Positions 1 through 9,553 of a stretch of 64,000 nt of DNA are shown in pieces. Below the pieces are notes generated by a model. The model saw only the letters and a program-made list of their open reading frames with translations, was not told the origin of the DNA and made no database searches. The stretch is taken from contig OX457058.1 in assembly GCA_949752795.1 (NCBI GenBank), positions 162,133,353 through 162,197,352 on the forward strand. The letters are read 5' to 3'. The stretch is from Hyperoodon ampullatus. Its lineage: Eukaryota > Chordata > Mammalia > Artiodactyla > Ziphiidae. Position numbers and translations under genes: made by a program. The stretch's first letter is position 1. Each line of letters opens with the position of its first letter.

Positions 1-152
1 AACAGTGCTCTGCAACAAGAGAAGCCACCACAATGAGAAGCCTGCACACCGCAACGAAGAGTAGCCCCTGCTCACCACAACTAGAGAAAGCCCGTGGGCA
101 GGAACAAAGATGCAGCACAGCCCAAAAAATAAATAAAAAAATAAAATAAAAT
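1..152 (+). mobile_element. CHR-type SINE, long form, 3' part only
   Basis: This is the 3' half of a long-form cetartiodactyl SINE, cut by the left edge of the window. The body (AGAGTAGCCCCTGCTCACCA, then CAACTAGAGAAAGCCC) matches the 3' domain of the SINEs at 3892 and 22049, and it ends in an A-rich AAATAAA-type tail. The tRNA-related head lies outside the window. It is non-autonomous and would have depended on L1 machinery. Confidence 0.9.
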
Positions 153-3100
153 ATGACTCAATAGAAACGAACCTATAAAGTTTTGTTACAGTATTTGAGG
201 ATGTCCTACCATTTTGTGCCAGAAATCACCACTCTTCTGGTTCAGCTGGGCAAGTGAAAGTGTCCATCACTCCTGTCCTCCAGTCTGTAAATCCCTGTCT
301 ACATCTCACCCTCATCCCTTCATGTTATAAGAAATAAGTGCTTCTCTGAAAACTTTTGGGCTTGAGCCATACCACTGTTCCTGAACAGCATGCTTTGCTA
401 CATTTCATTCAGGTCTGCTGTTAGACTTCTTCCAGAAGAAGGATAGAGAGAGTGTACAAAAAATTCAGTGTAAAATGTGTTATTTGTAGTAACATAAAGA
501 ATAAAAGGAAATATGTCCGTTGGATAGTTGGTCTTTGGAAAAGTCACATGTTCAAAAAAAATCTATTAAATATTGCTTGTTCATACTGTGTAAGGGCTTG
601 ACCCTTAAGAAGTTTAGAACCTTATTTCATAACACAATCAATAAGTAAACAAAATGACATGTTTAAAAACAACAACCACCGCAAAATTCAATACACAAAA
701 GAAGTCCTGGAACCAAAACTATAGTAGGCATCTTATAAAAGTCTATTAAATGAAAATGAGCAGGTATATGATTGAATGAACAGCTGGAGGTAAGCTGAAA
801 AATCAATAGTAGAGATGAGGCTATAGAATTTTGGAGTAAGAAAACATTTTCAGGCTCCCATGATTCCAAAAAGTTTTCTGGAAAAGGCAGAAAGGGAAAA
901 TGGAAAAAAAAATGCAAAATATTATGGGAAGATAATCTAAAATATAATATAATTATACAAAATTATTGTAGGACTAGTTAAGACTTGGCCAATTTCTTGT
1001 AGCATTCAATTATTTAATGAATGGAAAATAGCCATTGAATATTTGCATCCAAGGAGACCTGAGCAGAGAATTAGAAAATGCAAAGACAGTTTTTTTTCAA
1101 CCTACAACATTTTCCTTTCTTAATTTTGTTTTTGGGCTAACACACTGTGGCAGAGCAAACATTTTAAAAATATCATTTGTCAAAGTTCCCAACAAAACCC
1201 TTCATACGTAAACCAGTTGAGAGAGACAAGACAGTAATGGGTCTCTTGTTTCACTAAAAGTCATATTGCACTTGTAGAGAAAGTCATTTCAAATTGCTTA
1301 ACAACCTTTGGCAAAATAACATCTTGAGGCACTTTCACTTAAGTGTGTACATCTGAAGGCCGGAACAAAACTGAAATGTTATGGTTCCAGAAATGTCATT
1401 TTTTACCTGGGAAACATACCCACAACACAAATAAATACAGTAAGGGAAAAGGGAAAGCAAAGAAAACAAGAAAAATGCAGCCCTCAGACAGCTATTGCTG
1501 CTTTCTGGCTAATGGGCCTTATTTTGAGAAAAAGTAGCAATTATATTTTAAACTCTTTATGTATGTGTGTAGGGCAGATCCAAAAGTGTCAGAGCTCAGA
1601 AGAATGCCACTATACCCTCCCCCAGCTGTTCAGTATAAATAAGTTTTTTTTTTTCTCCCACCTCCTTCTCCCCGCAGGATGGGGGAGCACAGACAGAGAA
1701 ATTAACTCCTAGACTGGGTGTATATGCTTTTTTGTCCAGCACTTAGGAACTTTGATGATTTACTACACTCTACGCATTTTCATCACACAAGACATCACTT
1801 ACAGCACTTATGTGATTACCTAATTAAGTTATTAGACACAAAGGTGGTTATCATGAGATAATTACATCCTGGGGATATAAAGAAAGAAAGAGAACCCAGT
1901 TTGAAACAGGAGTCCTTCCTATTACAAGAGCTCCTTCAGTATGGAAACGGTATCCAAGTAGGCAGGTGGAGGAGACGGGAGCTCTGTGTTTCTCCACCAA
2001 GAGAGTTGGCGTTGGAGGTCAGACTGAAAAACCCTTGACATCCAGATTTTACTCAATTATGTGGACCCCACTAATCGCTGCCAGGGCACCGATGGGGATG
2101 TGTTCATGCAGCTCAGAGTGCAGAGGGCTGGAAAGGTGCTCCAGAAGGATGAAAAACACCAGTCACAGAGCTGAATACATTTGTTGCAATTGCCTTGGAG
2201 GACTAATTGCTGATAAAATTAAACGTACAGAGAGATAGCTCTGCCTGGCAAACTTAGAAGTCAAAGCTGTCTTAATGTACTTTTGAAAACTATCAGATTT
2301 TATCACTGGATGATCATTAAAGGAATAGAAATTTCCCCCTAAGTGTTCATCTCATTACATCATATATATCCACAAATTCATGTTGTGTGCATGTGTGCGT
2401 ATAAAGATGCTTATACAAACACATATCCATATATAGAGACACAAAGCATGAAAATACAGATAGACCAAAATTTAACAAAGTTAGTCAAGCCTGTAAAATT
2501 GTAACCAATATAGCAAAGAGTAACATCATCAATCACCCATAACATCATTAAAACATCTTTAATTCTATAATGTGCTGCATAAGAGGTTACAGGTATAAAT
2601 ACAGACATTCACACACACATACACATATTAAGTTCTACTCAGAGACGCTGCGGGCTTTCTTTTATAAACAGATTTTCTGATACTTGTGGGTTTTTTTTTT
2701 TTTCACAAAGATACAGTATAGGGACACCTAGAGCAAATGCAGTATATTGTCACAGAAGATATAACAAGAGTGTAATAATAACCCAAAGTCATATTACCTA
2801 GGTATTTAAATAGGAGTAACATTTATGAATGAAGGTGATTATGAAAAAGAAGACATGTGAAGAAAAAAACAAGATGTACATGTAGATAGAGAAGTTATTT
2901 GCTTTGGAAGAAATAATGAAAAATGGAAAACTTGTGAAGTCCTCTAAGTTTCTCTCTGGCTTCAACCACTTAAGATTACAGAAATGTTTATACTTCAAGT
3001 TTGAGACTAAATTATAGCTTTTATAAATACTTTCTGAGTACACTGTACATGAAGAAATAGAATTGAAAATATATAGATTTTAAAGGTGGAGTCTGGTGGT

Positions 3101-3500
3101 ATAAAACTAGAATTGACCAGAAAGTCAGTCGATCTAAATTCAATGTCAGTCTTTCTCCTATCAGCTTTGTGTTTGAAGCAACTCAGTATTGCTTTAATTA
3201 GCTTTCATAAACAGGTAAAATAGGTCATCTAGAGCTGTCTTTTTTCTTACCCACATACTACCCACCCCTCTACAACATAACACACACACCACATACATGC
3301 ACACACAACATCGGTCATAGGTCCCCTTTCTAAATTCATTCTGAAAGAAATTCAATTAAAAAAACTATACATAACAGTATATAAAATGTTCATAAAATTT
3401 TCACAGCTAACTTCTACTTTTTTATTAGAATAGGCAATTAGTTAGTTAGCACAAGCTGGTAGGCCTATGATTCTGTGCTATTCCCCTCTGTATTTCCCAA
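153..3500. other. AT-rich stretch without recognised genes
   Basis: About 3.3 kb of unique-looking AT-rich DNA. It contains a T-run near 2690-2703, AT/CA-rich low-complexity DNA at 2340-2640 and a CA-rich patch at 3265-3310. A 90-codon open frame at 1966-2238 has no recognisable domain. I see no splice-bounded exon and no clear repeat body. Confidence 0.6.
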
Positions 3501-3529
3501 GTGCTTATCTAACCCCATGCAAGGACCTG

Positions 3530-3770
3530 TTTCACAGATGACAACTGGAACAGACTAAATGACATTGTCTTCACCCTCAAGATCTTGCTGCCCAAGGAAG
3601 AAATCCAGGAAAGCATGTAACTGAATGTTAAATTGTATATTGTGTAATAGGCACCAGAGCTTTCAGAAATGTACAATTTGGACAAGGAGAAGAGAGGGAA
3701 GGAGGTTGTCCAAGCAATGGGTACATACAGCAGTTTGAATACAAGCACAGAGTAGAAGCAAGGCACAGTT
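3530..3770 (-). repeat. Possible L2-like LINE remnant
   Basis: Words such as TTCACCCTCAAGATCTTGC, followed by a tract about an accumulating dispersed 3' region, resemble the antisense 3' part of ancient L2-type LINEs. It is highly diverged, and the call is tentative. Confidence 0.35.
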
Positions 3771-3891
3771 GGGGTAACAGCTCAACAAGAAGCTGTGATA
3801 ATCTGACTGGTCAAAATAAGGTGTTTCCTGCTGTCTCAGTTCATCCTGGTTTTACATCTAGTTTATAACACGATGTAAAAACGTTTGGCTT

Positions 3892-4245
3892 GGGCTTCCC
3901 TGGTGGCAGAGTGGTTAGGAATCTTCCTGCCAATGTAGGAGACACAGATTCGTGCCCTGGTCTAGGAGGATCCCACATGCCATGGAGCAACTAAGCCTGT
4001 GTGCCACAACTACTGAGCCTGCACTCTAGAGCCCACGAGCCACAACTACTGAGCCCGTGTGCTGCAATTACTGAAGCCCGTGTTCCTAGAACCTGTGCTC
4101 CACTATGAGAGAAGCCATTGCAATAAGAAACCCACACACTGCAACAAAGAGTAGTCCCTGCTCGCCACAACTAGAGAAAAGCCCGCGTGCAGCAATAAAG
4201 ACCCAACACAGCCAAAAATAAAATAAATAAAATAAATAAATTTAA
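3892..4245 (+). mobile_element. CHR-type SINE, long form, complete with TSDs
   Basis: A complete long-form SINE. The tRNA-derived head starts GGGCTTCCCTGGTGGCAGAG and has a degraded pol III B-box-like GATTCGTGCCC. An internal duplication of the CACAACTACTGAGCC word follows, then the 3' domain and an AAATAAATAAA tail. A 15-bp TSD flanks it: AAAAACGTTTGGCTT at 3877-3891 and AAAAATGTTTGGCTT at 4246-4260, differing by one C-to-T at a CpG. This fixes the insertion boundaries. Confidence 0.95.
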
Positions 4246-4302
4246 AAAAATGTTTGGCTTTAAAATCTGCTTTGATTGTCAGTGAAAGACCTATGAAAAC
4301 TA

Positions 4303-4402
4303 TTTTATTTATTTATTTATTTATTTATATTTTTATTGGAGTATAGTTGATTTACAATGTTGTGTTAGTTTCAGGTGTACAACAATGCTTTCGAAATTGG
4401 AG
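4303..4402 (-). mobile_element. Very short 5'-truncated L1 (3' end only)
   Basis: A TTTATTTATTT run followed by TTTTATTGGAGTATAGTTGA is the antisense 3' end of a cetartiodactyl L1. A perfect 11-bp TSD (TATGAAAACTA) lies at 4292-4302 and 4403-4413. The insertion is therefore about 100 bp, an extreme 5' truncation during target-primed reverse transcription. Confidence 0.85.
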
Positions 4403-4489
4403 TATGAAAACTAGTTTAATAGACAGATGAAATTGGGGAACATGACACACTGCTGAAGTCTTCGGAAATGAGCATGTTTTAGAGTGTTG

Positions 4490-4940
4490 GTGGAAATCTA
4501 ACCAGACCTGTATTTCTGGAAAACATGTTGATAAAATGTGTCAAAATCCTTAAGTGTTCATACCCGTTAATTTTACATTTGGAATATGTTCCAAAAGGGG
4601 GTAAAAATGCAAATTACATACAAAAGTTTTAAGTAGAAAGAATTTTTTATAACAATCCTTAAAATAGATAAAAATAATGACAGTAATTTAAAGTATCCAA
4701 TAATGGGTATTGAATACACAAATTATAATGTAGCCACATGCTGAATAGTATGCAGCCATTGAAAGATTTTATAAGTAGTACAGTGCACTTCTTTATCAAT
4801 GAAATACATATTAATTTATGTGTACACATACCCACACATACAGCAAAGTCCTAAAATCATAAAAATTTGAAATTCTAACAACTATTAACTCTAGGAAGTG
4901 GAATAAAATGATTCAAAGTAAGCATGACACTAGTTTGTTT
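4490..4940 (+). repeat. Ancient L1 3' remnant
   Basis: The words GAATAGTATGCAGCCATTGAAAG and the following A-rich tract correspond to the diverged 3' end of ORF2 plus 3'UTR of old mammalian L1 (L1M-type). No open frame survives. Confidence 0.6.
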
Positions 4941-5560
4941 ACCTGAGTTCCATCCAAGGAGACATAGTTTTAAAAATAAATGATAGTTACGGTGAAAAAA
5001 TAATATATGTTTATTTATTTCTAGATTTTATCATTATTCCATAATAAGTCCATCCACACTATTTGTACACTAAAATTTTCTGAAAGTAAGAACACCAACT
5101 GAGATATTTTTAAAATATTTTGTAGCATGGGAAAAATATCATATTTTAATTTTAGGCAAAAAAATTACAAAATGGCAACTGTATGTCATTTGGCATTATT
5201 GACATTTTTTTCTCAATCCTTGCTTCTTAAAGGTCTCTCTTCCTGGACTGTATGCTTTGTGTTCTCCTATCTGCTTCCCACCTCTCTGCTCAGTCCTTCT
5301 GTTTCCAGAACTGGCCCTTGTTCCTCTGCCAATCCTTTAGATGCCGATGGAACCTCAGGTTCTGCTTTGGTCCATACCCTTTACAGCTCCACACTTTTCC
5401 CTCTAGGGTTCATCCACTACTGAGGTTATAACTATCATCTATATATTAGTGGTGCTCTAGATTTTATCTTTAGCTAGACCTGCAAGATATTTCCACACAG
5501 TTGCCTCACAATAACTGATACTCTGCTTACCGACTTTGCATTAATCAGCATATACCCCAG
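4941..5560. other. No recognised feature
   Basis: AT-rich sequence changing to a pyrimidine-rich patch at about 5200-5420. A 98-codon open frame at 5127-5423 shows no domain and sits next to diverged L2-like DNA. I do not call it a gene. Confidence 0.5.
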
Positions 5561-5699
5561 ATATCGAATCCTCCTTCTTTACTCCGTTTCTTGGCCATGG
5601 TCCCCAAATCCATAAGCTGAGCTACAAACCAGGAAGCCATCACTAATTTCCCTCTCCCTCACCCCTGCCCACTTCTAATCAATCACTGGTTCTGCTGAT

Positions 5700-6230
5700 T
5701 TTACTTCCTAAATATTTCTGGAATCTGTAACCTCCTCTTAAATACAACATAAGAAGATGATACGTTTATATCATCACTTCCCTGAACCACTGCAACAGGC
5801 TCCTTACTGGTTTATGTGTCTCTAGCCTTATTTCTTCTCAAATTCATTCTATGAGGATTGGCCAGAAGATCATGCCTCAGCCATAAATCTGAATAATTCA
5901 CTCACTTACTTTAAATCCTTCAGCAGCACCCTGGGCCTGTAGCATAAATTCCAAGCCCCTTAATGTAATTGGCAGGATCTTTCTTACCGTGGCCCTTGCT
6001 TTCTGAGAATTTCATCCCAAGCTCAAACACAGAACTACTTATATTTCTATTCACATATCATACTCCCCTCACAATTATATGACCCAGTGCCTTAATGTGC
6101 TTATCTACCTTTCCATCCCCAAGGCATTTTGGTAGTTGATTCGTACTTACCTGTTAAGACTCACCTAAGAGTTCATCTCCTCCAGGAAGTGTAACTTACT
6201 CAGAAGACCACCAGTGGTGTGCTGGTGTGA
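5700..6230 (+). repeat. Ancient L2-like LINE remnant
   Basis: Successive words typical of the 3' region of L2-type LINEs can be followed in order: AAATTCCAAGCCCCTTAATG, a diverged ACCGTGGCCCTTGC, and a CTCCTCCAGGAAG-like segment. The copy is old and frame-less. The family is assigned from memory of consensus words. Confidence 0.5.
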
Positions 6231-6330
6231 GCTCATATGAGCTCATGAGCAATGACTATTAAATTTTCAGAAATTTTCTGAGCTAGATTTAAACACAGAC
6301 ATTAATAAAAGTTAATTTAGATACATTTAT

Positions 6331-6376
6331 GATGAATTTTGAGTTCTCTCTCTCTTTCTCTCACTCTCTCTCTCCT
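6331..6376. repeat. CT-rich microsatellite
   Basis: An imperfect (TC)n run (TCTCTCTCTCTTTCTCTCAC followed by CTCTCTCTCT) just upstream of the MIR half and the full-length L1. Confidence 0.8.
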
Positions 6377-6399
6377 CTTCAAGTACATCAGTTTATGAG

Positions 6400-6537
6400 G
6401 TCAAAGCAACCTATGTGGAAATCATCACAGGATTACATTATCTTGGGCAACTACTTTATTTCTCTAAGCCTACTTCTACATCAATAAAATTGGGATGCTA
6501 ATACCTATCTCAAAGTCTTATTCAAACGTTTAAATAA
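6400..6537 (+). repeat. MIR SINE, left half (split by L1)
   Basis: Diverged MIR core: TTGGGCAACTACTTTATTTC, then CTCTAAGCCT and AAAATTGGGATGCTAATACC. It stops at the start of the full-length L1 and resumes at 13752 with AAAAGAGCTTAGTGAAGTG. The two halves read as one continuous MIR, so L1 inserted into it. Confidence 0.75.
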
Positions 6538-6551
6538 GGGGGAGGAGCTTC

Positions 6552-6560
6552 AAGATGGCG
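6552..6560 (+). promoter_or_regulatory. YY1-like site of L1 promoter
   Basis: AAGATGGCG, 14 bases inside the element. In human L1 a YY1 site at this location directs accurate transcription initiation. Occupancy here is an inference from position and core sequence. Confidence 0.6.
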
Positions 6561-7755
6561 GAAGAGTAAGACACGGAGATCACCTTTCTCCCTACAAATA
6601 CATCAGAAGTACATCTACACGTGGAACAACTCCTACAGAACACCTACTGAACGCTGGCAGAAGACCTCAGACCTCCCAAAAGGTAAGAAACTCCCCACGT
6701 ACCTGGGTAGGACAAAAGAAAAAAGAATAAACAGAGACAAAAGGATAGGGACGGGACCTGCACCAGTGGGAGGGAGCCGTGAAGCAAGAAAGGTTTCCAC
6801 ACACTAGGAGCCCATTCGTGGGCGGAGACTGTGGGTGGGGATGGGGGAAGCTTCGGAGCCGCAGAGGAGAGCACAGCAACAGGGGTGCGGAGGGCAAAGC
6901 GGAGAGATTCCGGCACACAGGATCGGTGCCGACCAGCCCTCACCAGACCGAGAGGCTTGTCTGCTCGGCCGCCGGGGTGGGTGGGGCTGGAAGCTGAGGC
7001 TCGGGCTTCGGTCGGATCCCAGGGAGAGGACTGGGGTTGGCAGCATGAACACAGCCTGAAGGGGTTAGTGCGCCACGGCTGGCCGGGAGGGAGTCTGGGA
7101 AAGAGTCTGGAGCTGCCGAAGAGACAAGAGAATTTTTCTTGCCTCTTTGTTTCCTGGTGCGCGAGGAGAGGGGATTCACAGCGATGCTTAAAGGAGCCCC
7201 AGAGACGGGCGCGAGCCATGGCAATCAGCGCGGACCCCAGAGACGGGCATAAGACACTGAGGCCGCTGCTGCTGCCACCAAGAAGCCTGTGTGCGAGCAC
7301 AGGTCACTCTCCACACATCCCCTCCTGGGAGCCTGTGAAGCCTGCCACTGCCAGGGTCCCGGGATCCAGGGACAACTTCCCCAGGAGAATGCGTGGCACG
7401 CCTCAAGCTGGTGCAACGTCACGCCTGCCTCTGCCGCCGCAGGCTGGCCCCGCATCTGTGCCCCTCCCTCCTTCCGTCCTGAGTGAGCCAGAGACCCCGA
7501 ATCAGCTGCTCCTTTAACCCCGTCCTGTCTGAGTGAAGAACAGACACCCTCCGGTGACCTACACGCAGAGGCAGAGCCAAATCCAAAGCTGAAACCCGGG
7601 AGCTGTGCGAACAAAGAAAAGAAAGGGAAATCTCTCCCAGCAGCCCCAGGAGCAGCAGATTAAAGCTCCACAATCAACTTGATGTACCCTGCATCTGTGG
7701 AATACCTGAATAGACAATGAATCATCCCAAATTGAGGAGGTGGACTTTGGGAGCA

Positions 7756-7758
<3 letters not shown>

Positions 7759-7815
<57 letters not shown>
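7759..7815. repeat. (AT)n microsatellite inside L1 5'UTR
   Basis: About 28 uninterrupted AT units, ending at a single C (ACATATAT). It lies in the L1 leader. Its length and purity suggest expansion after insertion. Confidence 0.97.
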
Positions 7816-7821
<6 letters not shown>

Positions 7822-8017
7822 TTTGTTTTTCCCCTTTTTCTCTTTTTATGAGTGTGTATGTGTATGCTTCTCTGTGTGATTTTGTCTCTATAGCTTTGCT
7901 TTTACCGTTTGCCCTAGGGTTCTGTCTGTCCATTTCTTATTTTTTTCTTTATTATTACTTAAAAATATTTTTTCTAATAATTGTTTTTTTATTTTAATTA
8001 TTTTATTTTATTTTATC

Positions 8018-8018
8018 T

Positions 8019-8074
<56 letters not shown>

Positions 8075-8095
8075 ATTTCTTTCTTTCTTTTTCCC
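8018..8095 (+). repeat. (TTTC)n microsatellite inside L1 leader
   Basis: Tandem TTTC units, interrupted once by TTATTTC, between a T/A-rich leader segment and the region upstream of ORF1. The sequence strand is pyrimidine-only over most of its length, so triplex (H-DNA) formation is possible. Confidence 0.95.
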
Positions 8096-8603
8096 CTTTA
8101 TTCTGAGCCGTGTGGAGGACAGTCTCTTGGTGCTCCAGCCAGGTGTCAGGGATGTGCCACTGAGGTGGGAGACCCAAGTTCAGGACACTGGTCCACAAGA
8201 GACCTCCCAGCTCCACATAATATCAAACAGTGAAAATCTCCCAGAGATCTCCATCTCAACGCCAAGACCAAGCTCCACTCAACAACCAGCAAGCTACAGT
8301 GCAGGACACCCTATGCCAAACAACTAACAAGACACGAACACAACCCCATCAATTAGCACAGGGGCTGTCTAAAATCATAATAAGGCCACAGACACCCCAA
8401 AACACACCACCAGATGTGGACCTGCCACCAGAAAGACAAGATCCAGCCTCATCCACCAGAAAACAGGCACTAGTCCCCTCCACCAGGAAGCCTACACAAC
8501 CCACTGAACCAACCTTAGCCACTGGGGACAGACACCAAAAATAACGGAAACTACGAACCTGCAGCCTGTGAAAAGGACACCCTAAACACAGTAAGTTAAG
8601 AAA

Positions 8604-9495
8604 ATTAGAAGACAGAAAAAGACACAGCAGATCAAGGAGCAAGGCAAAAACCCACCAGACCTAACAAATGAAGAGGAAATAGGCAGTCTACCTGAAAAAG
8701 AATTCAGAATAATGAAAGTAAAGATGATCCAAAATCTTGGAAATGGAATGGAGAAAATACAAGAGACGTTTAACAAGGACCTAGAAGAACTAAAGAGCAA
8801 ACAAACTGTGATGAACAACACTATAAATGAAATTAAAAATTCTCTAGAAGGGATCAATAACAGAATAACTGAGGCAAAAGAACAGATAGTGACCTGGAAG
8901 ATAAAATAGTGTAAATAATTACTGCAGAACAGAATAAAGAAAAAAGAATGAAAAGAATTGAGGACAGTCTCAGAGACCTCTGGGACAACATTAAATGCAC
9001 CAACATTCGAATTATAGGGGTTCCAGAAGAAGAAGAGAAAAAGAAAGGGACTGAAAAAATATTTGAAGGGATTATATTTGAAAACATCCCAAATATGGGA
9101 AAGGAGATAGTTAATCAAGTCCAGGAAGTGCAGAGAGTCCCATACAGGATAAATCCAAGGAGAAACATGTGAAGACACATATTAATCAAACTATCAAAAA
9201 CTAAATACAAAAGACAAATATTAAAAGCAGCAAGGGAAAAAAGACAAGTAACACATAGGGGAATCCCCATAAAGTTAACAGCTGATCTTGCAGCAGAAAC
9301 TCTGCAACCCAGATGGGAGAGGCAGACTTATTTAAAGTGATGAAAGACAAAAACCTACAACCAAGATTACTCTACCCAGAAAGGATATCATTCAGATTTG
9401 ATGGAGAAATTAAAAGCTGTATAGACAGGCAAAAGCTAAGAGAATTCAGCACTACCAAACCAGCTTTACAACAAATGCTAAAGGAACTTCTCTAG
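8604..9495 (+). pseudogene. L1 ORF1 (ORF1p), broken
   Basis: ORF1p is the RNA-binding, trimeric nucleic-acid chaperone of the L1 RNP. Similarity is clear over about 297 codons: N-terminal region, a coiled coil (frame 0, about 8712-8909, with heptad-like KIQETFNKDLEELKSKQ), the RRM-like part (frame 2, 8948-9172, with RIEDSLRDLWDNIKC and IRIIGVPEEEE) and the C-terminal domain (frame 1, 9313-9495, ending MLKELL-stop). Damage: the expected start codon at 8604-8606 reads ATT. A one-base loss near 8888 leads to TAG at 8907-8909, and the restored frame meets TAA about six codons after DLEDK. A TGA lies at 9170-9172, and another one-base loss lies near 9327. ORF1p could not be made intact. Confidence 0.93.
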
Positions 9496-9553
9496 GCAGG
9501 AAACACAAGAGAAGGAAAAGACCTACAATAATAAACCCAAAACAATTAAGAAA

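Larger units (their letters stand above)
6538..8603 (+). promoter_or_regulatory. L1 5'UTR / internal promoter region
   Basis: The 5'UTR of the full-length L1. The first 25 bases contain AAGATGGCG at 6552-6560, matching the YY1-site core that sets the start site at the same place in other mammalian L1s. From about 6780 to 7520 it is GC-rich with many CpGs, the only CpG-island-like stretch in the window. It then passes into (TA)n at 7759-7815 and a T-rich/(TTTC)n tract at 8018-8095 before ORF1. Promoter activity is inferred from family knowledge. The region also holds long overlapping open frames on both strands (see findings). Confidence 0.8.

Noticed and set aside
1966..2238. 90-codon plus-strand open frame
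   Set aside because: No domain, no known homology that I recognise, and length is within chance for 64 kb of six-frame reading. Kept only as a remark.
5127..5423. 98-codon plus-strand open frame
   Set aside because: It runs into L2-like repetitive sequence and reads as low-complexity Ser/Leu-rich; no gene signals.
8112..8544. Two overlapping open frames before ORF1 as an extra L1 gene
   Set aside because: Pro/Thr/Gln-rich readings of the L1 leader; no homology and frames overlap in different phases. Possible leader peptides cannot be supported.
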